From SpSt-600 sp042408195 (GTDB lineage Bacteria; Chloroflexota; Anaerolineae; SpSt-600): DNA of 24,236 nt. The stretch is from positions 1 through 24,236 of the forward strand of contig JBHOQL010000126.1 in the NCBI GenBank assembly GCA_042408195.1, read 5' to 3'. Under the pieces are notes generated by a model. The model was not told the origin of the DNA. It made no database searches and was given only the letters and a program-made list of their open reading frames with translations. Within the stretch, counting starts at the first letter, position 1. Every line of letters starts with the position of its first letter. A program made the translations under genes and the position numbers. Below, in pieces: positions 7,264-14,867 of this stretch.

Positions 7264-8295
7264 TCAAGCCATCAGAACCCTGCGCATTACCGCAAGGGCT
7301 TTGTCTATATCCTCCGCCGTTATCCCGTAATGAGTAACAGCCCTTATCTTCTTACCCTCTATTGGGAGCATCAGAACACCCTCTTCCTTGAGCCGGGCTG
7401 TGAATTCTTGAGAGGTCATCTTTGGGTGTTCAAACTCAAATATTACGATATTGGTCTTGACCTTCTCCGGGTCAATCCTAACGCCGGGGAGCTCAGCAAG
7501 CCCCTCGGCCAGACGTCGGGCGTTCTCATGGTCCTCCACAAGCCTGTCCACCATTTTAGTCAGAGCTACAATGCCTGCCGCGGCCAGTACTCCAACCTGC
7601 CTCATCCCCCCGCCCACCATCTTGCGGATGCGCCTTGCCTCCGCTATGAAATCGGAGGAACCGCACACTAAAGATCCAACGGGAGCCGAAAGCCCCTTCG
7701 AAAGGCAGAACATTACCGAATCCACGTCCTTAACCAGTTCTTTGACATCCGTTCCAAGGGCTATGGCCGCATTGAAGATGCGAGCCCCGTCCAGGTGAAC
7801 CTTAAGGCCATAGCGGCGGGCAAGCTGAGCCACTTGGGACGTGTATTCAGGGGTTAGAACTGCTCCACCACAGCGGTTGTGGGTATTTTCAAGGCAGATC
7901 AAGCGGGTACGGGGGAAGTGGATGTTTTCAGGCCTTATGGCTGCTTCTATATCCTCGAGGGCCATGGTCCCATCAGGCTGGTTGCGGACCGGCCGAGGGT
8001 GAACCCCTCCCAGAGCCGCTATCCCCCCTACTTCGTAGAGAAAAGTGTGAGACCAATCGCCCAAGATGACCTCATCACCACGACCACAGTGGGTCAGTAT
8101 GCTAACCAGATTGCCCATCGTCCCGCTGGCCACAAAAAGGGCGGCCTCCTTGCCCATTTTCTCGGCAGCAAGTTCCTGCAAACGGTTGACCGTAGGGTCC
8201 TCGCCAAATACATCATCCCCCACTTCGGCCTCATACATTGCTTTGCGCATCTCGGGAGTGGGTAGAGTAACAGTATCGCTTCGCAGGTCAATCAT
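7264..8295 (-). CDS. ltaE: Low-specificity L-threonine aldolase
   Basis: This 343-residue fold-type I PLP enzyme cleaves L-threonine or L-allo-threonine to glycine and acetaldehyde. The N-terminus MIDLRSDTVTLPTPEMRKAM is diagnostic. H83 in WSHTFLYE stacks on the cofactor. D169 and R172 in HLDGARIFN bind the PLP pyridine and phosphate, and K200 in CLSKGLSAPVGS is the Schiff-base lysine. Length is normal for the family. AAGGAGG lies within the 3' end of the preceding nitrilase-like gene and the gap is 2 nt, so it is translated from the same transcript. It could supply glycine or one-carbon units; the link to ccm and mobA genes is not obvious. Confidence 0.93.
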   Translation of the reverse strand: MIDLRSDTVTLPTPEMRKAMYEAEVGDDVFGEDPTVNRLQELAAEKMGKEAALFVASGTMGNLVSILTHCGRGDEVILGDWSHTFLYEVGGIAALGGVHPRPVRNQPDGTMALEDIEAAIRPENIHFPRTRLICLENTHNRCGGAVLTPEYTSQVAQLARRYGLKVHLDGARIFNAAIALGTDVKELVKDVDSVMFCLSKGLSAPVGSLVCGSSDFIAEARRIRKMVGGGMRQVGVLAAAGIVALTKMVDRLVEDHENARRLAEGLAELPGVRIDPEKVKTNIVIFEFEHPKMTSQEFTARLKEEGVLMLPIEGKKIRAVTHYGITAEDIDKALAVMRRVLMA

Positions 8296-8297
8296 GG

Positions 8298-9110
8298 CTA
8301 ATACCTCCTTACAATCGCTCTATAAGTTTCGGGCTGGCGCCATTGAAGCAATTGGGTTTCCTCCCTTCGTTTGCGGACTTCATCCAGCTCCAGAGTAACA
8401 ACGGCGTAACCCTCAATAGGCTCATCGATTACGGTACGTTTTTGGCCGTCAGGGCCTATTACCATGCTCATGCCACCGAAGGAATAGGTGTAATCCTCCC
8501 CGACCCTGTTAACGGCCACAATGAAAGAGGAGTTCTCGTAAGCGCGGGCTTTGATGTAAGTTTCCCACTCGTCTATGGCGCCTGTTTCCCAATTAGCCAA
8601 CACAAAAATGATTTCTGCACCGTTCAAGGTAAGAGAGCGAGCCACTTCCGGGAAGGCTAAATCCCAGCCGATCATTACCCCTATCGGACCCAGGCCCGTA
8701 TCAAAGACAGGGTAGCGGAACCCCGAACGGAAAGCCATCCTCTCCTCACCCCTCAAATGCACTTTCCGGTAATCCCCGATAACTTCACCGTCAGGGCCTA
8801 GAAGCACCGCAGCATTGTAGATTATAGTTTCAACCTTCTCCTTGATAGGCATCCCAAATAGGATATGGACACTAAATTCCGAAGCCTTTCTTGAAATTAT
8901 GTTAACCACATGTCCCGGGACTCTTTCAGCCATCTCGGTGAAACGAACCCCGCATTCGTAACCGGTCACCGCCAGCTCAGGAAAGACTATGAGGTCGACC
9001 TTTTGTTCCAGAGCTATCCGCTCTATAAAGTCCACCATCTTGGCCAGATTGACCTCTGGCTCCGAGACCTTCGGGGCCATCTGCACGAGAGCTACCGTGA
9101 CAGGGGCCAT
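8298..9110 (-). CDS. Nitrilase-superfamily carbon-nitrogen hydrolase homologue lacking catalytic Cys
   Basis: This 270-residue protein covers the full nitrilase fold. The catalytic Glu is E45 in VFPELAVTGYE and the catalytic Lys is K116 in GDYRKVHL. The nucleophile position, normally Cys in a motif like GVMICYD, is Gly148: it reads GVMIGWDLAFPE. The codon is GGC, one base from TGC. Everything around the site is well conserved. Known family members hydrolyse amides, nitriles or carbamoyl groups through a Cys thioester, so this copy should be inactive in that chemistry unless the base is a sequencing error. GGAGG precedes the ATG, which overlaps the 3' end of mobA by 19 nt. It could be a pseudoenzyme with a structural or binding role. 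Confidence 0.88.
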   Translation of the reverse strand: MAPVTVALVQMAPKVSEPEVNLAKMVDFIERIALEQKVDLIVFPELAVTGYECGVRFTEMAERVPGHVVNIISRKASEFSVHILFGMPIKEKVETIIYNAAVLLGPDGEVIGDYRKVHLRGEERMAFRSGFRYPVFDTGLGPIGVMIGWDLAFPEVARSLTLNGAEIIFVLANWETGAIDEWETYIKARAYENSSFIVAVNRVGEDYTYSFGGMSMVIGPDGQKRTVIDEPIEGYAVVTLELDEVRKRREETQLLQWRQPETYRAIVRRY

Positions 9111-9694
9111 TTTCTTTCCTCCTTTTTCAGCGCTTCTTCCAATTCCTCTGGTGTATTTATGTTCACAAAGGAAGACAGCTCAGGGTCAAAAAACCGGATG
9201 ACTTCCTCGTCTACATAGCGGACCTTCACTTCCGGCAGAAAGAGGAGGATTTTGTCCTCTTCTTCTGACAAAAGCCTTTCAATAGGGCCAAGGCAGTTTT
9301 TTGAGTAAACGGCATGAAGGGGTTCAGCTCCTTTCTTCAATATAGGCATGACCACATCGTAGTTAGGGGCCAGGGCAGCTAAATAGCGGAGAAGGTCCAG
9401 GTTCAAGAAAGGCATATCGCATGCCAATACGAGGCAATAGTGGTAGCGTGCTTCCTTAAGGGCTGAGTAGATACCAACCAAAGAACTGCGCCTCGGAAAG
9501 GCATCCTTTACTACCCTGAAACCAGTAAAAGCGAACCTTTCTGGCTCCTTAGTTACTATGAAGACATCGTCCGAAAGGGAAGCACACTTGGAAAGGATAT
9601 GCTCAACAAGGGAGCGACCCCGCCAGGGGATGAGGGCTTTGTTGAAGCCCATCCTGGAGCTTGCCCCCCCTGCTAGGACTGCCGCGCTTATCAT
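9092..9694 (-). CDS. mobA: Molybdenum cofactor guanylyltransferase MobA-like
   Basis: This 200-residue nucleotidyltransferase would attach GMP to molybdopterin to make the bis-MGD or MGD cofactor of molybdo- and tungsto-enzymes. The N-terminal LAGGASSRMGFNKALIPWRG binds GTP and phosphate. The CLVLACDMPFL segment (about 85-98) carries the metal-binding Asp, and VNINTPEEL near the end is typical of MobA. Length matches the family. The ATG overlaps the ccmD stop as ATGA, so translation is coupled. MobA-like proteins also include MocA cytidylyltransferases and some sugar nucleotidyltransferases; the MobA assignment is the most likely. Confidence 0.88.
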   Translation of the reverse strand: MISAAVLAGGASSRMGFNKALIPWRGRSLVEHILSKCASLSDDVFIVTKEPERFAFTGFRVVKDAFPRRSSLVGIYSALKEARYHYCLVLACDMPFLNLDLLRYLAALAPNYDVVMPILKKGAEPLHAVYSKNCLGPIERLLSEEEDKILLFLPEVKVRYVDEEVIRFFDPELSSFVNINTPEELEEALKKEERKWPLSR

Positions 9695-9825
9695 TCCTTT
9701 TTCTTCCTGGTTTCCTTAAGGGTTCTGAGCTCTCTCTCCGCTTGGCTCTGCCTAAGTTCGATGCTCAAAACCAAAAGGAAAGTAATGAGCCATACCACAG
9801 CGTAAGCGGCGAAAAGGTAGGCCAT
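9691..9825 (-). CDS. ccmD: CcmD-like small membrane protein (44 aa)
   Basis: A short frame starts at 9825 with MAYLFAAYAVVWLITFLLVL, then SIELRQSQAERELRTL and a Lys/Glu-rich tail KETRKKKE. One membrane helix followed by a charged amphipathic cytoplasmic segment matches CcmD, the small partner of the CcmC haem-handling protein. AGGAGG lies 8 nt upstream, inside the end of ccmC, and only one base separates the ccmC stop from this start. The stop overlaps the mobA start (ATGA). The position right after ccmC and the composition make this a confident small gene despite its length. Confidence 0.85.
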   Translation of the reverse strand: MAYLFAAYAVVWLITFLLVLSIELRQSQAERELRTLKETRKKKE

Positions 9826-9826
9826 C

Positions 9827-10489
9827 TCACTCCCCTCCTCTCAATTTCTCCAGTTCCGCCCTGAAATTCTCCAGACGCAGACGCTGAAAGAGAATTACAA
9901 AATAGAGGAGAGTAAAAGCTGCCAGACAGAAGAGCAAAGTCCAGAGCATTTTGGGGGTCAAGGAGAAACCCTGGCTGGTGAAAATTACGGGATGAATAGT
10001 CCTCCACCAGCGAATAGCAAAGAAATCCAGCGGAACCGAGGCAAAGCCAGCGATTCCGAAGACCGAGGCTAATCTGGCCCTGCGGTCGGGTTCTTCTACC
10101 ATTGCCCTGAGCATAAGGTAAGCTCCGTAGATTACCCAGACCACGGCTGAAAGGGTTAGCCTCGGGTCCCAAGTCCACCAGGTATTCCAGACTGGCCTTG
10201 CCCAAATGGAGCCGGTGACGATGGCAATTGTCATGAAAGCAAAACCTATCTCGGCAGAGGAAAGAGCAAGGCGGTCCCACTTGAGGTCCCTCGTCCAAAG
10301 GTAGAGTATGCTCCCCAAGAAAGTTACGAAGAAAGCGAAGAAGCCCACCCATGCCGAAGGTACGTGGAAGTAAAAGATGCGCTGGACGTGGCCCATAGTG
10401 GCTTCGGTGGGGGCAAAGATAAGGGCCATGTAAAGCCCCAGGATCAGGGCAACAGCTGCCACCGGGATCAAAAATCGGTTCCACCCCAT
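9827..10489 (-). CDS. ccmC: CcmC-like haem exporter/cytochrome c biogenesis protein
   Basis: This 220-residue polytopic membrane protein has about six helices. The tryptophan-rich WWD signature is WNTWWTWDPRLT (101-112). Two candidate haem ligands are H42 in FYFHVPSAWV and H166 in RTIHPVIF. CcmC delivers haem across the membrane to the CcmE chaperone for c-type cytochrome assembly. An upstream in-frame start at 10576 would add 29 unlikely residues that span the promoter. The ATG at 10489 follows GGGGAGG by about 10 nt and is preferred. Only ccmC and ccmD are present; ccmA, B, E, F and H are absent from the window and may lie elsewhere. Confidence 0.92.
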   Translation of the reverse strand: MGWNRFLIPVAAVALILGLYMALIFAPTEATMGHVQRIFYFHVPSAWVGFFAFFVTFLGSILYLWTRDLKWDRLALSSAEIGFAFMTIAIVTGSIWARPVWNTWWTWDPRLTLSAVVWVIYGAYLMLRAMVEEPDRRARLASVFGIAGFASVPLDFFAIRWWRTIHPVIFTSQGFSLTPKMLWTLLFCLAAFTLLYFVILFQRLRLENFRAELEKLRGGE

Positions 10490-10530
10490 GCTCCTAATGC
10501 CTCCCCTTGAGTTTTGTAAGGTCTTTGTAA

Positions 10531-10551
10531 GGTGTTGTATATTATAACACC
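10531..10551. promoter_or_regulatory. Palindrome over the ccmC -10 box, candidate operator
   Basis: The half-sites are GGTGTT and AACACC around a 9-nt AT-rich centre that includes the -10 hexamer; two further inner bases on each side also match. A direct repeat of TTGTAAGG flanks it downstream at 10513-10520 and 10525-10533. Dyads over -10 boxes are typical repressor sites. The regulator is unknown; the sequence does not match the well-known Rex or NrdR boxes closely. Confidence 0.5.
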
Positions 10552-10568
10552 GGACTATTTCCCGGCAA
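10541..10568 (-). promoter_or_regulatory. Promoter of the ccmC operon
   Basis: On the minus strand TTGCCG (10563-10568) is followed after 16 nt by a perfect TATAAT (10541-10546). It lies about 50 nt upstream of the chosen ccmC start. The -10 box falls inside the palindrome at 10531-10551, so the promoter is likely controlled by a repressor or redox regulator. Confidence 0.7.
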
Positions 10569-10619
10569 GCCTGCACTTAGGCTCAGACCATCAACCCAGA
10601 CGTTCAAGGGTGCAGGTCT

Positions 10620-10650
10620 AATTAGGAAAAAATTGCTCCGATTGCGCAGC
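10620..10650 (-). terminator. Weak candidate terminator after murA
   Basis: Read on the minus strand, TGCT and AGCA can pair across a 10-nt loop and are followed by ATTTTTT (10626-10632). The stem is only four base pairs, so the call is tentative. A separate inverted repeat CCTGCAC/GTGCAGG (10570-10576 and 10610-10616) lies further downstream, without a T-run. Confidence 0.3.
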
Positions 10651-10666
10651 ACCAAGGCACGAGTTC

Positions 10667-11944
10667 TCAGTTTACCCTTTCAATTTTGGCTCCGAGGCTT
10701 CTAAGCTTTTCGTCTATGTTCTCGTAACCCCGGTCTACCTGTTCTATGTTCAATATTTCGCTTTGCCCTTTGGCGCAAAGGGCTGCTATTATCAAAGCCA
10801 TCCCTGCCCTTATATCAGGGCTTGAAACCTGTTCCCCGCGGAGCTTAGACGGCCCCACGACTACCGCCCGATGGGGGTCGCAGAGAATTATTCTGGCCCC
10901 CATAGCTATTAGTTTATCCACAAAGAAAAGCCTGCTCTCAAACATCTTCTCAAAAAAGAGGACTGTGCCCCGGGATTGGGTAGCGGTAACTATAGCTATG
11001 CTCATGAGGTCGGCGGGGAAAGCAGGCCATGGCCCATCCTCCACTTTGGGGATGGAGCCGTCCATTTCATCCCTAATCACCATTTCCTGCTCTGCTGGGA
11101 CCAGGATGTCCTCCCCTTTTATCCATACCCTTACCCCGAGCTTATCAAAGACCATAAGGGCCATCCGCATGTTTTCGGGGACGGCTTTCCTTATTAGGAT
11201 TTGCCCTCGAGTAGCGGCCGCAAGCCCGATGAAACTTCCTACCTCGATATGGTCGGAAGGGATCTCAAAAACTGTGCCGTGGAGCCTGTCCACACCTTCC
11301 ACTACCAGTACATTGGAACCTATGCCCGAGATCTTCGCTCCCATTTGATTGAGACAGCGGGCCAGATCCTGAACATGGGGTTCACAGGCAGCATTGCGTA
11401 TCACAGTGGTACCCTTTGCCAAAACAGCAGCCATAAGGGCGTTTTCAGTGCCAGTGACGCTGGCTTCGTCAAGGAGTATGTCGGCTCCACAGAGACCTTT
11501 AGTGCTGAGGTAATATCTTGCGTCCACGTCCACTTCAGCTCCCATGCTCTGAAAGGCCAGAAAATGGGTATCAAGCCTCCTGCGCCCGATCACATCTCCT
11601 CCCGGGGGGCCTAGCTTTACTCTACCACAACGAGCCAACATTGGCCCGGCCAAAAGAATGGAGGCCCTTATTTGCCGGCAGAGGTCTTCCCTGAGGGAAA
11701 TTTTCCTTATGTTAGAAGCCCTCAGGGTGACCTCCTTTTCCCCGGTGAAGCTTATTTCCACCCCCAGATCCTCCAAAATAGCCAGCATAGTCCTGACATC
11801 ACCGATGAGGGGGATGTTCTTAAGGATCAGGGGTTCATCAGTAAGTAAAGAAGCAGCCAACAGGGGGAGAGCTGCGTTTTTATTACCGCTTGGAGTGATT
11901 TCTCCTTCCAGAGGGATTCCACCTTCGATGATAAACTTACCCAT
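10667..11944 (-). CDS. murA: UDP-N-acetylglucosamine 1-carboxyvinyltransferase, Asp-type
   Basis: This 425-residue enzyme transfers enolpyruvate from PEP to UDP-GlcNAc, the first committed step of peptidoglycan synthesis. K22 in SGNKNAALPLLAASLL is the conserved substrate-binding lysine. The active-site loop reads GPPGGDVIGRRRLDTHF, so residue 117 is Asp where most bacteria have Cys (Cys115 in E. coli). Asp variants stay active but are not alkylated by fosfomycin, as known for Mycobacterium and Chlamydia. The ATG at 11944 follows GGAGGGG; an earlier in-frame start at 12004 only adds residues overlapping the upstream gene. It overlaps that gene by 8 nt. The family is certain; MurA2-like paralogues cannot be excluded. 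Confidence 0.95.
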   Translation of the reverse strand: MGKFIIEGGIPLEGEITPSGNKNAALPLLAASLLTDEPLILKNIPLIGDVRTMLAILEDLGVEISFTGEKEVTLRASNIRKISLREDLCRQIRASILLAGPMLARCGRVKLGPPGGDVIGRRRLDTHFLAFQSMGAEVDVDARYYLSTKGLCGADILLDEASVTGTENALMAAVLAKGTTVIRNAACEPHVQDLARCLNQMGAKISGIGSNVLVVEGVDRLHGTVFEIPSDHIEVGSFIGLAAATRGQILIRKAVPENMRMALMVFDKLGVRVWIKGEDILVPAEQEMVIRDEMDGSIPKVEDGPWPAFPADLMSIAIVTATQSRGTVLFFEKMFESRLFFVDKLIAMGARIILCDPHRAVVVGPSKLRGEQVSSPDIRAGMALIIAALCAKGQSEILNIEQVDRGYENIDEKLRSLGAKIERVN

Positions 11945-12716
11945 AGCCTTGCCCCTCCACGTAGATTTTATCGCCCCGGCGGAGATTGAAAGTAACGGCC
12001 GCATTTCCTTGCCGGATAGCTATTTCCAGGTAGCCTGAGCTTCCTATATAAGCTACAGGCTCACCTACGGCTACATCGCCGAAAGTCCTCTTCAAGCCCT
12101 GAATCGTATAGCCGGCTACTCTTATGACCACACCTTCTCCAAGGTCCTCAGCCCTCAAATTAGTTATCAGGTTACCGAAGCGATCTATATGAAGGATGTG
12201 GCCCACAATGGTGCCATCGGGGAGTTTCAAAGGGCAAGGCCAGTCCAAAAGCACAGGGTCTTCAATAGACTCCCCTAATTCCTCCAAAGAAATCCCAAGG
12301 GAAATATGGGCTGCTGTCGGGGCGAATATATCCCGACCATGAAAAGTGGAGCTGACCTGCGGGAGCCAGTAGCGGGGGTTGGTAAGGGAAATTATTCTCC
12401 GAACCTCTCCTGACTTGATCACGGGAGTTAGGAGACCATTATCAGGGGCCAAAAAAATGGCGTGGGCAGTTTCCACAGCGATGGCCCTGCGGGCAGTACC
12501 CACCCCCGGATCCACTACCGCCACATGTATAGAGCCTTTTGGGAAGTAAGGCCAGGAGGTTTGCAAGAGGAAAGCCGCTGTCAGCACATCCTGAGGAGGG
12601 ACTTCATGGGTTATGTCCACAATGATGGCTTTGGGATTTATGGAGAGAATCACTCCCTTCATTACCCCCACGAAGTTATCCGCGGAGCCGAAGTCCGTGA
12701 GCAATGTTATGATCAT
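11937..12716 (-). CDS. SAM hydroxide adenosyltransferase (DUF62 family)
   Basis: This 259-residue protein belongs to the fluorinase/chlorinase fold that activates water: S-adenosylmethionine plus hydroxide gives adenosine and L-methionine. MIITLLTDFGSADNFVGVMKG is the family N-terminus. The water-activating triad is visible as D69 in VVDPGVGT, R76 just after it and H126 in STFHGRDIFAP. The C-terminal domain contains the typical HIDRFGNLITNL. The fluorinase-specific loop is not evident, so a halogenase role is unlikely. The start overlaps the histidine kinase stop as ATGA, and the 3' end overlaps murA. Its cellular reason, perhaps SAM disposal, is not settled for the family. Confidence 0.93.
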   Translation of the reverse strand: MIITLLTDFGSADNFVGVMKGVILSINPKAIIVDITHEVPPQDVLTAAFLLQTSWPYFPKGSIHVAVVDPGVGTARRAIAVETAHAIFLAPDNGLLTPVIKSGEVRRIISLTNPRYWLPQVSSTFHGRDIFAPTAAHISLGISLEELGESIEDPVLLDWPCPLKLPDGTIVGHILHIDRFGNLITNLRAEDLGEGVVIRVAGYTIQGLKRTFGDVAVGEPVAYIGSSGYLEIAIRQGNAAVTFNLRRGDKIYVEGQGYG

Positions 12717-14806
12717 GATTCCGAGGTCCCTCCATCCAGAGCTGGAAAATAAAGGTAAAAGGCAGAGCCTTTTCCAAGCTCACTTTTAACCTCTATCCAG
12801 CCCTTATTCTGTTTTACTATGCTGTAAACCACACTCAACCCCAGCCCCACTCCAGTTCCTTTAGTAGTGAAAAAAGGTTCAAACGCGTGCTCCACCATTT
12901 CCGGCGTCATTCCAATCCCCGTATCGGCCACAGTTAGGCAGACAAATATCCCGGGATAGGCCTCAGGATGCGCTAAAGCTTCTTTAATATTTATGTTTTC
13001 CGTCCTGATGGTTAGCTGTCCTCCAGAGGGCATGGCTTCCTTCGCATTTATTACGAGGTTGATGAGAATCTGCTCAATATGCCTCCTATTAGCCCTTATC
13101 GGGAAAAGTTGGGGGGAAAGCTCTAAAACGAGTTTAACTTCACTGCCCAGGGTTCGGATTATAAGGCCTTCCATTTCTTTGATCAAGCCGTTGAGATCAA
13201 TAACTTCCGGCGCCAGAAGCTCGGGGCGGCCAAATAGGAGGAGCTGTTTAACTAAATCCGAGGCCTTCTCACAGGAGTTCCGGATTTCTTCCAGGAGCAC
13301 GCGGCTTTCGTGAAGGGGAATATTTCCTGAAAGAAGCAGTTCGATGCCTGCCATTATTGGGGTAAGAAAGTTTTTAAAATCATGGGCTATGGCCAGAGCT
13401 ACTCGCCCTGCTGCTTCCATCTTTTGAGCTCTCAGATAAAGTCGCTCCATTTGCTTCATTTCGGATACATCTCTCGCTATGCAGAGGGCTCCGTTAGGCA
13501 GAGGGTAGAGCCGGACTTCAAGGTTTTTTTCCCCTTCTGCAGTCTGATGAATGATGGAAACGGTGTAAATTGCGTTTTTACTGAGAGCGCGGGAAAAAGC
13601 TTCATAAAAATCGGAAAAAGCTGGTTCCCTAAGGCAGTCCTTAAGGCTCTTACCAATTAGCTCTTCTACTCTTACACCTAGAAAGCGCGCACCAGTTTCG
13701 TTGATTTCCCGCACTGTTAGGTCGCGGTCCACCACCCATAGACCGTCAGTTATGGAATTAATGAGCAAGCGGTACCATTTTTCATTTTCCTCCAGTTTCC
13801 TTTGGCTCGCCTCCAGTGAAGCCAGAAAATCATTGATCCCCTTCCCGAGTTGCGCCAGTTCGTCTTTTCCTTTTACTGTAACCCTTCCGGAAACATCGCC
13901 TGAGAGGGCAATATTACTCACCTCTTCCGAGAGCGTAAGCAATCTGGATAGGAGGTTATGCCGAAGAAAGAGGAGGATGGCGCCCCCGAACATAAACCCT
14001 ATTAGAAGGTTGAAAAAGGAGAAAAAGTAAAAGGTGATCAAACTTTGGCGGTACAGCGTCCTTGGCATTGTTATTTTGATCGCTAAGGCCGGCTTGCCGT
14101 AGAGGTCTTTCAAAAGACCGAAAGCCTCAACAGTTCCGGAATCCGTAAAGTCCAAGACAGGGGCTTCTTCTCTTCCAAAGGGAGGGAGGAAAGAAACAGG
14201 GAAATGGATTGCTTTGGAGAGCCTTTCAGCCCAAGTCTCGTTCAGGTAATAACCGATGATAAAAGTGCCCATTATGGGCCCTTCCAATTTACTTGTGACT
14301 ATTGGGTGTAAGGCAACGAGCATGGGACCTGATGGTAAGGCTATCAAGCCTACTTTGCCTTCTTTAGGGCTTGAGTGGATGAGAAGAGGGCTTCCGGGAT
14401 AGAAGTACTCTTCTAATCCTTCCGGGAGGGGCATTTCCCGGTGGAGTTCCAGATCGTAAGCCTTACTGAATGTGAACTCCCCGGAGGAGTTTATAAATAA
14501 CATAAGGTTTAGGCCAAGGTCCTCAAAGGTTTCGTCAACAAGATTTGAGCTGATGTACTCTTCCGATAGTGTCTGAATGAAATCGTATGTATCGTCCCAG
14601 GCCGCCCAATCTTTTGCCAAGGCCATCAAATTTTGCTCCTGACTTTCCAAGAAAGCCAAAGCACGGTCCAAGTTCCTCCTGGCATATTGTTCCTCGATGA
14701 GAGTGAAGTTCCGGAGGAAGAAAAACCGTGAGGATAAATAAAAACCCAGAAACTGGAAAGCGAGGAGGGAAGCGATAATGAGCAAAGTTTTCCTGACAAG
14801 GTTCAT
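12713..14806 (-). CDS. CHASE4-HAMP-PAS sensor histidine kinase
   Basis: This 697-residue membrane kinase has a first membrane helix at about 7-30. An extracytoplasmic sensor at 33-250 carries a W-DWAAWDD pattern near 67-72, as in CHASE4 domains. The second helix lies at about 256-281. HAMP (about 283-335), PAS (about 345-450) and a HisKA dimerisation domain follow, with phospho-acceptor H475 in ALAIAHDFKNFLTP. The HATPase domain shows the N-box LINLVINAKEAM, G1 DTGIGM, F-box EPFFTTK and G2 GTGVGLGL. GGAGGAG precedes the ATG. No response regulator is adjacent, so it is an orphan here. It heads an operon with the SAM hydrolase and murA, so its expression is tied to cell-wall synthesis. Confidence 0.93.
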   Translation of the reverse strand: MNLVRKTLLIIASLLAFQFLGFYLSSRFFFLRNFTLIEEQYARRNLDRALAFLESQEQNLMALAKDWAAWDDTYDFIQTLSEEYISSNLVDETFEDLGLNLMLFINSSGEFTFSKAYDLELHREMPLPEGLEEYFYPGSPLLIHSSPKEGKVGLIALPSGPMLVALHPIVTSKLEGPIMGTFIIGYYLNETWAERLSKAIHFPVSFLPPFGREEAPVLDFTDSGTVEAFGLLKDLYGKPALAIKITMPRTLYRQSLITFYFFSFFNLLIGFMFGGAILLFLRHNLLSRLLTLSEEVSNIALSGDVSGRVTVKGKDELAQLGKGINDFLASLEASQRKLEENEKWYRLLINSITDGLWVVDRDLTVREINETGARFLGVRVEELIGKSLKDCLREPAFSDFYEAFSRALSKNAIYTVSIIHQTAEGEKNLEVRLYPLPNGALCIARDVSEMKQMERLYLRAQKMEAAGRVALAIAHDFKNFLTPIMAGIELLLSGNIPLHESRVLLEEIRNSCEKASDLVKQLLLFGRPELLAPEVIDLNGLIKEMEGLIIRTLGSEVKLVLELSPQLFPIRANRRHIEQILINLVINAKEAMPSGGQLTIRTENINIKEALAHPEAYPGIFVCLTVADTGIGMTPEMVEHAFEPFFTTKGTGVGLGLSVVYSIVKQNKGWIEVKSELGKGSAFYLYFPALDGGTSES

Positions 14807-14838
14807 CTAGCTCCTCCAACTTAGGGCAGGATAGTTTG

Positions 14839-14867
14839 ATTATACGGGCTGAGTTACAAAATTGCAA
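14839..14867 (-). promoter_or_regulatory. Promoter of the histidine kinase-murA operon
   Basis: On the minus strand TTGCAA (14862-14867) is followed after 17 nt by TATAAT (14839-14844). It lies about 33 nt upstream of the kinase ATG. Spacing and the -10 box are ideal. Confidence 0.75.

Noticed and set aside
7201..7671. 156-codon plus-strand open frame
   Set aside because: Antisense to ltaE for most of its length, with no start signal.
9765..10484. 239-codon minus-strand open frame
   Set aside because: It lies wholly over ccmC and ccmD in another frame, is rich in Pro, Gly, Cys and Arg without domain patterns, and has no ribosome site; the ccmC frame has clear WWD motifs.
10570..10616. Inverted repeat CCTGCAC/GTGCAGG
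   Set aside because: It is a perfect 7-bp pair but has a 33-nt loop and no T-run, so it was not called a terminator.
11201..11614. 137-codon plus-strand open frame
   Set aside because: Antisense to murA, with no recognisable motif or promoter.
11937..12716. SAM-dependent halogenase
   Set aside because: The Asp-Arg-His set for water activation is present and a fluorinase-type insertion is not, so a hydroxide adenosyltransferase is the better call.
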